In this document: one piece after another, positions 52,684 to 60,541 of the stretch
Layout of the letters: every line of letters starts with the position of its first letter
Position numbering within the stretch: position 1 is the stretch's first letter
Assembly: GCF_008329645.1 (NCBI RefSeq)
Contig: NZ_CP043474.1
Location: forward strand, 5,270,001 to 5,334,000
Length of the DNA stretch: 64,000 bases
Direction of reading: 5' to 3'
Source: Mycolicibacterium grossiae
GTDB lineage: Bacteria > Actinomycetota > Actinomycetes > Mycobacteriales > Mycobacteriaceae
The notes under the pieces: model-generated
What the model saw: only the letters and a program-made list of their open reading frames with translations
Told to the model about the DNA's origin: nothing
The model's database searches: none
Translations under genes and position numbers: made by a program

Positions 52684-55305
52684 TCAGGCGGTGAGCGCGA
52701 TGCGGTGGGCGCCGACGATGTCGGCGTAGCGGTCCGGGCTGCAGGTCAGGACGATCACCTGGCCGTCGCCGCCGACCGCGTCGAACACCTCGGCCATCCG
52801 GGTGAGCCGGGCGGCGTCGGTGAAGCCCAGCGCGTCGTCGATGACGACCGGTACCCCGTCCTCCTTGGCGACCAGCGCCGCACCCGCCAGCCGCGCGACG
52901 ATGCCGAGTTGCTCCTTCGCGCCGCCGGACAGCGAGTCGTAGGGCACCGTGCACCCGTCGAGCGTGCGGTACGTGATGCACAGGCCCGCATCGATCTCGA
53001 CCTCGAAGTCGGGCCCGAAGACGATGCGGCCCAACCGTTCCACCTCGGTGCGGAACGGGTCGACGTAGCGCTGCCGGGCGTCGTCGCGGTGCCGCGTCAT
53101 CACGGTGCGCAGCGTGTGAACGGCGTTGGCGCGGCGCTGCAGGCGGCCGTGCTCGGCCTCGGCGTGCGCCTGTTCGCCCAGGGCCGCGTCGAGCCTGCCG
53201 TGCCGGCCCTCGCTGCCGTACACCTCGAGCTGCGCGGTGGTGGCCACCAGCTGCCGGGACAGCTCGTCATGGCGACGACGGCAGTCCCGGTCACGCGCGG
53301 CGGCGGCGTCGACGGCAGCGCGCACCGCCTCGGGTGCGGCCTCGGCGAACTCGGCCTCCAACCCCGCGAGCGCGTCCCGCGTGACCGTGGCGTCCCGATC
53401 GGTGGCGTGCACCCGCGCCACCAGGTCGTCGTCGGACACCTGCGCCCGCACCCGTTCCAGGCGCTCGGCGACCTCGGTGACGCGCGCCCGGGCGGCGTCC
53501 AGGTTGGCCCGCAGGTGGGTGGCTGCGGCGGTCCGCTCCGTCAGCGTGGCGGACGCCGCGGCGACGGCATCCCGCAGGCGGGCGCACTCCGCCACCGCGG
53601 CGGCGTGCGACGACGTGGCGTCCTGCAGCGCCGCCCGTGCGGCGTCGGCGTCGGGCACCGGTCCGGCGGTCAGGCCGGCCCGCAGGTCGGTGAGCCGGCG
53701 GCGCAGCGTGGCGACGTCGCCGTGCTCGGCGTCGGCGAGCAGTGCGTCGCGGGTTGCCTGCAGCCGTTGCCGCAGCGCGGCGTGGTCGCGACGGTGCTCG
53801 TCGAGTTCCGTTGCGGCGGAGATGCTCTCGACGCCGGCGTCGGCCAGCAGCGTTGCGAGGGCCGCACGCTTGGCAGCCAGCTGAGCGCCGGTGTCAGCGG
53901 CGGGCGCGCCCGGCACGATCCGCACCGACAGCACACCCGGGACGTCGATCCCGGTGGCCGCGGTGGCGCTCGTCGACCACGTCGCACCCTCGGCGAGCGC
54001 GACGACCTGCCCGTCGACGGTGACCTCGACGGCGCGCTGCGCGGTGACCTCGACGCGGGCCGACGCGGCGTCGGCCGCCGCCTCGGCGGCCTCGACCTCG
54101 ATCCCGGCGCGCTCGATGAGGCGCATTCCGCGCTCGGTGAGGCGGATCTCGGCGAGGTGCGCGTCGGCGTCGCGCAGGCCGCGGTCGGCGGCGTCGATCT
54201 TCGCCAGCCGCGCCGCCAGGCGCTCGGCGTCGGCGTGGCGGGCTGCGACCTCGACCGCCGACCGCGCGGCGTCCAGGTCCGCCTGGCGGGCGGTGACCGT
54301 GTCCACGGCGGCCGTCGCCGCCACAACCGTCTCGTCGTGGGATCGCTGCGCCGCCACGGCGTCGCAATCTGCCTCGTGCGCAGCGGTTTCCAGGTCGTCG
54401 ATGGCAGCGCCCGCACCGTCCAGCTCGGCGGCGTACCGGCGGCGCTCGGCGAGGGCGTCGACGGCGGCGACGTGCGTGTCGCGCGCGGCCCGGGCGACGA
54501 TCCTCGCCTGTGCCAGCCGCTCGGCGACCTTGGCCACCTCGTCGGCGGCCTGCGTCGCCGCGGCGAGGGCACGCGTCGCGGCGGAGCGCTCGATCGTCAC
54601 CTCGGCCAGTTCCTCGGTCAGCGCGGCATGCCGGGCGACCGCGGACTCGACCTCGGCGACCTCCGCCGCGCAGCGCTCGACGGCCTCCGCCGCGGCGGCG
54701 CGGCGCTTGACCGCGGCCAGCCACGGGCCGGTGGGCTTGCCGCCTGCGGTGAAGTACTCGCGGAACTCCTCCTCGATGCGGTCGACGAGCAGCGGCTCGG
54801 TACCCGACAGCGTCACCGACTGACCGGCCGCCACGTCGAGTGCGCGTGACAGCGCGTCGCAGCCGGAGAGGTCGACCGGCACCGTCGCCGACGCCTGCAA
54901 CACGCGCTGGGCCTCCCACAGTCGGACGTCGACGGTCTCGGCGAGGATCACCCGCACCCGCTCGTGCGCCTCGTCACCGGTCCACTGTTCCCGCGCCGGG
55001 GCGGTGACGGTGAGTTCGGTGACCGGACGCTTGTGGTAGCGCTTGAAGTACGTGAAACGGTAGGGGCCCGTGGAGATCTCGGCCGTCACCTCCGCGCCGG
55101 CGTCGACGTGGGTGGGCTTGACCTGCTTGACCTCCTTCTTGCTGGAGCGGTCCTTGGCCTCCAGCAGGAGGTCGAGCGCCTCGACCATCGAGGACTTGCC
55201 GATCTCGTTGGCGCCGCTGACCACGACGACGCCGCGGTCGGGGAACTCGACCTCGCGGTGCGCGATCCCGCGGTAGTTGCGCAGGACCAGTCGGTGCAGC
55301 TTCAC
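52684..55305 (-). CDS. SbcC/Rad50-like ATPase without zinc hook
   Basis: 873 aa, corresponds in size and position to Rv1278. Walker A GANEIGKSSM near 32-41, long coiled coils (about 190-400 and 480-720), a central small beta-rich insertion (VEVTVDGQVVALAEGATWST) where Rad50 has its CxxC hook, C-terminal signature SLSGGAKEQLGIVAR and Walker B PVVIDDALGF. No CxxC is found. GTG 55305 overlaps the nuclease stop (GTGA). A DNA-end processing ATPase is likely. Confidence 0.87.
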   Translation of the reverse strand: MKLHRLVLRNYRGIAHREVEFPDRGVVVVSGANEIGKSSMVEALDLLLEAKDRSSKKEVKQVKPTHVDAGAEVTAEISTGPYRFTYFKRYHKRPVTELTVTAPAREQWTGDEAHERVRVILAETVDVRLWEAQRVLQASATVPVDLSGCDALSRALDVAAGQSVTLSGTEPLLVDRIEEEFREYFTAGGKPTGPWLAAVKRRAAAAEAVERCAAEVAEVESAVARHAALTEELAEVTIERSAATRALAAATQAADEVAKVAERLAQARIVARAARDTHVAAVDALAERRRYAAELDGAGAAIDDLETAAHEADCDAVAAQRSHDETVVAATAAVDTVTARQADLDAARSAVEVAARHADAERLAARLAKIDAADRGLRDADAHLAEIRLTERGMRLIERAGIEVEAAEAAADAASARVEVTAQRAVEVTVDGQVVALAEGATWSTSATAATGIDVPGVLSVRIVPGAPAADTGAQLAAKRAALATLLADAGVESISAATELDEHRRDHAALRQRLQATRDALLADAEHGDVATLRRRLTDLRAGLTAGPVPDADAARAALQDATSSHAAAVAECARLRDAVAAASATLTERTAAATHLRANLDAARARVTEVAERLERVRAQVSDDDLVARVHATDRDATVTRDALAGLEAEFAEAAPEAVRAAVDAAAARDRDCRRRHDELSRQLVATTAQLEVYGSEGRHGRLDAALGEQAHAEAEHGRLQRRANAVHTLRTVMTRHRDDARQRYVDPFRTEVERLGRIVFGPDFEVEIDAGLCITYRTLDGCTVPYDSLSGGAKEQLGIVARLAGAALVAKEDGVPVVIDDALGFTDAARLTRMAEVFDAVGGDGQVIVLTCSPDRYADIVGAHRIALTA

Positions 55306-56450
55306 GCGGCCCCCCGATCGACCAGGCGCAGCAGCAGGGCGAGCGCGGCCCGCGCGTCCTCGGAGCGCTCGTCCTCGCCCTTGGCGGTCGCGACGAGTTC
55401 GTCGACCGCCGACGCCGCGAAGCCGCCGATGCCGAGGTCGTCGAACTCGCCGTCGGCGGGTACCACCACGACGTCGGTCTGGCTGTCCCACACCGACAGC
55501 GCCGCGAACCGGCGGGCGTGCTTGTCCAGACACGCGTCGAGCGCGGCCTTGTCGGTGACCGTCAACGTGCCGTTCAGGCCGAGCTGCACCACCGTGCGGT
55601 CCTTGTCCGGCAGCAGGTCCAGGTTGAGGTCGAGGTCGGTGACGTCGCGGCTGGTGTCGACGGTGTGCCGCAGCGACAGGAACCGCCAGGTGCCCAGCTT
55701 GCGGGCGGTGACCGTCACCGTGCGGTCCGGGTCGGCCTCGTCGAGGTCGACCACCAGCACGTGGCCGGGGTCGCCCTCGACGTGGTCGTAGTTGGTGACC
55801 TCCGGCGCACCGGAGTACCACACCCGGCCCGTGCCCCCCACCTCGGTGCGAGAGTGCTTGTCGCCCAACGCCACGTAGTGCACGGCGCCACGGGCCAGGG
55901 CATCCTCCACCGCGGCGAGCCGGATGAACGACGCCTTGTCCCGGTCGGGCTGGAACACGTCGACGCCGCCGTGCCCGACGACGATGCGGGTGACGCCGTC
56001 GGCGGTCAGACCGGCAAGCACGTCACCCACCAGGTCGCTGGTCGGCGCCTTGGAACGCCATGGCGCCGCGACGATCTCGAGCCCGGGGCGCACCGGGTGC
56101 ACGCCGGCCCGGTCGAGCACCACGACGTTGTCCGGCTTCTCGGCGAGGAACAGCGCGCTGGTGTAGACCGAACCGGCGTCCAGCGGATCGTGGTTGCCCG
56201 GCAGCAGGTACACCGGAACGCCGATGCGCCGCATCGCCTCCAGCGACTGGCTGATCACCCGCGGCGCGAGGTGGTTGTCCTCGAACACGTCCCCGGCGAC
56301 CACCACGAACTCGGCGCCGACCTCCGCCGCGAGCGGCCCGATGGCCGCCACCACGTCGCGGCGCGCCGCCGAATACCGCGGCTGCGCCTCGTCGTTGAGG
56401 AAGTGCCGAGTCATCCCGAGCTGCCAATCGGCGGTGTGCACGAAGCGCAT
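55302..56450 (-). CDS. SbcD/Mre11-like nuclease
   Basis: 382 aa calcineurin-type phosphoesterase. Metal motifs are HTADWQLG (5-12), GDVFEDNH, LPGNHDPLD, VVGHGGVD and ALGDKHSR. It pairs with the SbcC-like ATPase, coupled by GTGA. ATG 56450 has GGGGAGGA 8 nt upstream; an in-frame ATG at 56480 has none. Likely counterpart of Rv1277. Confidence 0.88.
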   Translation of the reverse strand: MRFVHTADWQLGMTRHFLNDEAQPRYSAARRDVVAAIGPLAAEVGAEFVVVAGDVFEDNHLAPRVISQSLEAMRRIGVPVYLLPGNHDPLDAGSVYTSALFLAEKPDNVVVLDRAGVHPVRPGLEIVAAPWRSKAPTSDLVGDVLAGLTADGVTRIVVGHGGVDVFQPDRDKASFIRLAAVEDALARGAVHYVALGDKHSRTEVGGTGRVWYSGAPEVTNYDHVEGDPGHVLVVDLDEADPDRTVTVTARKLGTWRFLSLRHTVDTSRDVTDLDLNLDLLPDKDRTVVQLGLNGTLTVTDKAALDACLDKHARRFAALSVWDSQTDVVVVPADGEFDDLGIGGFAASAVDELVATAKGEDERSEDARAALALLLRLVDRGAA

Positions 56451-56555
56451 CCGATGGTCCTCCCCGTCTCGTCGATTCATCGGTGAGGCGAGTGTAGGAC
56501 CGGGCGCCGACAAGTCCGCGGACCTCGACCGGCATGTGCCGCGGCAACGCTGCGA

Positions 56556-58031
56556 TCAGCGCGTGCGCAGCGCCGCGACCCGGCCGAGCGCGACGTCGAC
56601 CACCACGAACGCGACCAGGCTGACCCCCAGCACGGGGAGGAACCAACCGACGGCGAGCGCGGCGAGCACCACGACCGCGGTGACCGCCGGACGGGTGCGA
56701 CGCAGCACGCCGCGCAGCGGTGGCCGCCCGACGGCCCACGCCGAACCCCGGGTCGGACGGCGCTGCCACCACATCCGGTAGCCGCGCACGACGACCGTCA
56801 CCAGCGCGGCCGCGACGACGAACAGCAGGAGTTGATTGAGCCAGCCGAACAGGAAGCCCATGTGCATGCGGATGCCCCAGTCGGCGAGCTTGGCGACCAT
56901 CGAGTAGTCCCGGTCGTAGTCGACCACGCTGGTGACCGCGCCGGTGACCGGGTCGATCGCGGCGGCGTCGGTGGTCAGCCGGTAGGGCGCGTCGGTCTCG
57001 GTGACGCCGACGGCGTGCCCGGGCTGGGTGGGCAGCGTGACCTCCAGCGGCGCCGCCACGCCGGCTGCGGCGGCCGCAGCCACGACCCGATCGAGGTCGA
57101 CGCCGTCCTCGGCCGGCGCACCGCCGTCGTGGCCCGCCTGCCGGCCGTGCCCCGCCTGCTGGCCGTGCGCTTCGTGGCCCGGGTGTCCCCCGCCGTCCGG
57201 CGCGGGCCCGGTCAGCGTCGTCGTCAGCGCGGGCCGCTCCCACGCGAAGTGCGCCCGCAGCTCGGACACCGTCGCCCCCGCGTAGGTGGACCACGTGATG
57301 CCGGTCGCCGACAGGAACAGCAGCATCGGCAGGATCCACACGCCGACCGCACCGTGCCAGTTCAGGGTGCGGCTGCGGCCGCGTCCGGCCTGGTCGACGG
57401 TGAACAGGCGACCGGGCCTGCCGCGCCGCCGGTCCGAGCGCCGCCGCGCCCACCACAGGGCGAGCCCGCCGAGCGCCACCACCCACAGCCAGGACGCCGC
57501 GAGTTCGCTGTACACCCGGCCCGGCTCGCCCAGGTTGAGGTGCCGGTGCAGACCGTCCAGCCAGGTGCTCACCGGCAGGTAGCCCAGCCACGTCGGCTCG
57601 TCGCCGAGGACCCGGCCGGTGTAGGGATCGACGAACACGGCGCGTTGGACGTCCTCGCCGAGCGCCGGATCGGTGAAGAGAACGCGCGTCGAGTCCTCCG
57701 GCCCGGCCGCCGGCCGCGCGCCGGCCATCGCGAGGTCGGGATGAGCGGCGCGCGCCGCAGCGGCCTGCGCCGTCAGGGGCAGCGGGTCCCCGGCCGGCTC
57801 GACGACGAGCAGATCGCGGTACACGACCCGTTCCACGGTGGGTGCGAGCGCGTAGAGGCCGCCGGTGACGGCGGCGACGAGGATGAAGGGCGCGACGAGC
57901 ACGCCCGCGTAGAAGTGCAGCCGCCGCAGCAGCGGCACGGCGCCGCGGTGCGTCGGCCCGGCGGCGGACCGTCCGGGCGCCGGGTGCGTGGTGGGAGGAC
58001 CCTGGGTGTCCTCGGTGGGTGGGGTCGACAT
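56556..58031 (-). CDS. PepSY-domain membrane protein with His-rich loop
   Basis: 491 aa, PepSY-associated TM family. Helices at about 38-62, 185-205, 240-262, 405-430 and 450-480. Conserved His pairs include RRLHFYAGV, DGLHRHLNLG and TLNWHGAVGVW, a pattern seen in heme/iron-reductase-like proteins. An extracytoplasmic loop near 285-310 is rich in His-Gly (GHEAHGQQAGHG), fitting metal binding. SD GAAGGA precedes ATG 58031. Metal reduction or uptake is inferred. Confidence 0.85.
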   Translation of the reverse strand: MSTPPTEDTQGPPTTHPAPGRSAAGPTHRGAVPLLRRLHFYAGVLVAPFILVAAVTGGLYALAPTVERVVYRDLLVVEPAGDPLPLTAQAAAARAAHPDLAMAGARPAAGPEDSTRVLFTDPALGEDVQRAVFVDPYTGRVLGDEPTWLGYLPVSTWLDGLHRHLNLGEPGRVYSELAASWLWVVALGGLALWWARRRSDRRRGRPGRLFTVDQAGRGRSRTLNWHGAVGVWILPMLLFLSATGITWSTYAGATVSELRAHFAWERPALTTTLTGPAPDGGGHPGHEAHGQQAGHGRQAGHDGGAPAEDGVDLDRVVAAAAAAGVAAPLEVTLPTQPGHAVGVTETDAPYRLTTDAAAIDPVTGAVTSVVDYDRDYSMVAKLADWGIRMHMGFLFGWLNQLLLFVVAAALVTVVVRGYRMWWQRRPTRGSAWAVGRPPLRGVLRRTRPAVTAVVVLAALAVGWFLPVLGVSLVAFVVVDVALGRVAALRTR

Positions 58032-58130
58032 GGTCGAAGTCCTTCGTTCACGGGAGATCCGTGCAGGCGCGGGCGCCGCACGGCGGGATGCCGGACGGCG
58101 TCGAGCGCGCGTCCGGTGTGCGTGCCGCCC

Positions 58131-58667
58131 TCAGGCGGCCGTGAACGACGGAGGACCGCGGGTGCCGAGCCCGGAGCCGGGCAGGATGCGAATCCGCAGA
58201 CCGGCGCCCCACCACAGCGGGCGGGGGCGGCGGCAGGCGTCGGTGCCGCGCAGCGCGACGCCGACGAGGATCAGGCGCCACAGCACGCCGGCGAGCGCGG
58301 CCAGCGAACGTTCGGCGGTCCCGATGAGCACCGCCAGGACCAGCGCCGCGACGCCGTGGGCGACGAGCATGGGCAGCGTCGCGTGGGACCCGCCGTGGTG
58401 GTGCCCGGCGGTGAAGGTCAGCAGGCAGTGCCCGACGGTCTGCCCTCCGGCGAGGTAGGCGACGAGCACCGGGAGGCGCCGGTGCGCCTCCGACGGCGAC
58501 GAGGCGACCGCCCCGACCATGGCCGCGCACAGCACGAGCAGCACCATCGACGACGTCGCCGGCAGCTCCGCACCCGCCGATCCGTGAGCCGCGACGGCGA
58601 CGGCCATCGACGCCGCACCGACGCAGACGCCGCGCAGCCGCGCGGCACCCCTCCGTGCGGTGGTCAT
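58131..58667 (-). CDS. Small polytopic membrane protein
   Basis: 178 aa, about four helices, with a His cluster GHHHGGSH between helices 3 and 4 and a C-terminal tail RGPPSFTAA. It is transcribed toward, and 99 bp before, the PepSY gene, and both have His-rich loops, suggesting joint metal handling. TAAGCT lies 6 nt before ATG 58667. Confidence 0.72.
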   Translation of the reverse strand: MTTARRGAARLRGVCVGAASMAVAVAAHGSAGAELPATSSMVLLVLCAAMVGAVASSPSEAHRRLPVLVAYLAGGQTVGHCLLTFTAGHHHGGSHATLPMLVAHGVAALVLAVLIGTAERSLAALAGVLWRLILVGVALRGTDACRRPRPLWWGAGLRIRILPGSGLGTRGPPSFTAA

Positions 58668-58673
58668 CGCCGC

Positions 58674-58695
58674 AGCTTAGCGCGCGGGCTACGTT
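58674..58695. promoter_or_regulatory. Back-to-back leaderless promoters
   Basis: TAAGCT on the minus strand (58674-58679) is 6 nt from ATG 58667. TACGTT on the plus strand (58690-58695) is 7 nt from GTG 58703. The divergent transcripts would start about 36 bp apart. Confidence 0.4.
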
Positions 58696-58702
58696 GGTCC
58701 GC

Positions 58703-59197
58703 GTGAGCAGGACGCTGGTGCTGATGCGGCACGCGAAGTCGGGCTACCCGGACGGCGTCGCCGACCACGACCGGCCGCTGGCGGAGCGGGGCGTCCGGGA
58801 GGCGCCGCTGGCCGGCGCGTGGCTACGGTCGCACGTCGACGTCGTCGACGCCGTGCTGTGTTCGACGGCCACCCGCACGCGCCAGACACTCGCCCGCACC
58901 GGCATCGAGGCGCCGGTGCAGTACCTCGACGCGCTGTACGACGCCACGCCCGGCACGGTCCTCGCCGCGATCAACGGCGTCGCCGACGACGTCACCACGC
59001 TGCTCGTCGTCGGTCACGAGCCGACGACGTCGAGCTTGGCGCTCGCACTGGCCGGTCCGGGCAGCGACGCCGCGGCCGTCGGTGAGATCGAGGCGAAGTT
59101 CCCCACCTCGGCGCTCGCGGTGCTGCGCACCGACGCGACGTGGGACGCGCTCGAGTTGGGCGCGGCGACGCTCGTCGCCTTCCACATTCCTCGCTGA
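58703..59197 (+). CDS. SixA-like histidine phosphatase
   Basis: 164 aa phosphoglycerate-mutase-fold phosphatase. RHAKS (10-14) carries the phospho-accepting His, R near CSTATRTRQT, and VVGHEPTTS carries the second His. Related to SixA phosphohistidine phosphatases and to Rv1276c by position. Substrate unknown. GTG 58703 is a leaderless start. Confidence 0.88.
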   Translation: MSRTLVLMRHAKSGYPDGVADHDRPLAERGVREAPLAGAWLRSHVDVVDAVLCSTATRTRQTLARTGIEAPVQYLDALYDATPGTVLAAINGVADDVTTLLVVGHEPTTSSLALALAGPGSDAAAVGEIEAKFPTSALAVLRTDATWDALELGAATLVAFHIPR

Positions 59198-59241
59198 CGT
59201 CCCTCGCTGACGTCCCTCGCTGACGTCCCCCGCTGAGGTCG
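59190..59241. repeat. Four 13-bp tandem repeats
   Basis: Unit CTCGCTGACGTCC at 59190, 59203 and 59216 (identical) and a degenerate fourth at 59229. The first copy contains the phosphatase stop codon. The 13-bp period puts a TGA into a different frame in each copy. Confidence 0.8.
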
Positions 59242-59245
59242 CGCG

Positions 59246-59818
59246 CTAGCTGTTGGTGTTGAGCGTCAGCTCCATCAGCTTGAGCGCCATGCCGCACGCG
59301 TCGATGCCGGGCGCCTGCGGGTTGACCCACCAGCCGACCACGCCCGCCGCGTCGCTCGCGACGCCGCACGCGCCGTTCGGGTCGTTGGGCTTCATCACGA
59401 TGGACGGCACGCCGTTCACCGCCCGGTTCTCGATCTGATACTTCAGCTGCTGCGCGACCTGGCGCTCGTTGTCGAGGCTGCCCTGCTCGAACCAGAACCG
59501 CGTGATGTCGACGAGGCCGGCCGGGTTGAGCGCCTGCCAGCGGCAAATCGCACCGACGAACGTGCTCTGGATGTCCAGCGGGTCGGCGCCCACCGTCTCG
59601 GCGAGGATGTCCTGGGTCAGGACGTCGCACTCCTTGAGCAGGTTGGGGTACTGACGCTGGGAGTCGTCGTTGCGTTCGGTGCCGCCCGCGCCGGCGCGAA
59701 CCGCCGACCCCTCGACCGACCGGGTGCACCCCGACACGCCGACCAGCACGGTCAGCGCGGCGAGCACGGCGCCGAGCCGGGTCAGGGCGCGGCTATTCAG
59801 GATGCGGCGGCCGGTCAC
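59246..59818 (-). CDS. lprC: DUF3558 lipoprotein LprC
   Basis: 190 aa. Lipobox VSGC (Cys 31). The mature DUF3558 domain has CDVLTQDILAE, ICRWQ and IDACGMALKL with paired cysteines. GTG 59818 overlaps the lprB stop. The pair lprB-lprC next to two ABC exporter genes matches Rv1274-Rv1275 of M. tuberculosis. Function of the family is unknown; surface location is expected. Confidence 0.88.
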   Translation of the reverse strand: MTGRRILNSRALTRLGAVLAALTVLVGVSGCTRSVEGSAVRAGAGGTERNDDSQRQYPNLLKECDVLTQDILAETVGADPLDIQSTFVGAICRWQALNPAGLVDITRFWFEQGSLDNERQVAQQLKYQIENRAVNGVPSIVMKPNDPNGACGVASDAAGVVGWWVNPQAPGIDACGMALKLMELTLNTNS

Positions 59819-60402
59819 TTGGCGTTCACGATCGACTGGCGGGTGAGTTCCTTGGCGACCTCACACGCATCCGGGAAGGGCTTCTGCGCGTAGCTGACCG
59901 ACCACTCGATGAAGTCGTCGTCGAACTGGATGCCGGTCTCGCACAAGCTGACGCCCAGCGTCGGATCGTCGCTCAGGGCGATGAAGCCCTCGTGCCCCTC
60001 GACGTTGAGGTCCTCCACGCTCGTCCTCGACAATTCCTCGGTCTTCCGTTCGCGTCCGATCGGGCTCCCCCGGAACCAGGAGAAGGAGATGTGCGGGCCA
60101 AGCACGCTGCCGCCGGCCAGCCACTGGCAGCCCGCCGACGTCTTCGCCGTGTTGACGAGGTTGGGCAGCTGGGTGATCTGACCGATCGCCTGATCGCTGA
60201 TCCCGCCGCACTCCGGGAAGAACGGACCGTGCTTGGCGGCGGCGCTGGGCGCGGCCGACGACGGCACGCTGGGACCGGCCGGCTGGTCGTCGCCGGAGCA
60301 CGCCGCTGCCGCGGGGATGAGCGCGGCGAGGGCCGCAGCCAGCACCGTCGCACGTCGTCTGCTGGGGGTCCGGCCTCGGCTGTCGTCGGGTCGTCCGATC
60401 AC
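59815..60402 (-). CDS. lprB: DUF3558 lipoprotein LprB
   Basis: 195 aa. Signal peptide with lipobox AAAC. Cys in FPECGG, GCQWLAG and DACEVAKEL match the DUF3558 pattern of LprC. GTG 60402 lies 7 nt from TACAGT on the minus strand. It is divergent from the ABC exporter genes. Confidence 0.87.
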   Translation of the reverse strand: MIGRPDDSRGRTPSRRRATVLAAALAALIPAAAACSGDDQPAGPSVPSSAAPSAAAKHGPFFPECGGISDQAIGQITQLPNLVNTAKTSAGCQWLAGGSVLGPHISFSWFRGSPIGRERKTEELSRTSVEDLNVEGHEGFIALSDDPTLGVSLCETGIQFDDDFIEWSVSYAQKPFPDACEVAKELTRQSIVNAK

Positions 60403-60409
60403 GCCCGCA

Positions 60410-60415
60410 ACTGTA
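60410..60415 (-). promoter_or_regulatory. -10 box of lprB
   Basis: TACAGT on the minus strand, 7 nt before GTG 60402; leaderless start. Confidence 0.4.
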
Positions 60416-60541
60416 GCGGCAGCGCTGCGGCGCAACCACCGACATGCCGACTGACCTGCGACTATCCTGTGAGATCCTTAAGCATCGTCTGCTGCGCGGC
60501 GGGTCCGGACCCGCGCGTGAGCCGTGTGCGATGGTTACGGG

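Noticed and set aside
59246..60402. LprB/LprC as periplasmic partners of the ABC exporter halves
   Set aside because: They are divergent from the exporter genes and the DUF3558 family has no known transport role; linkage alone is weak.
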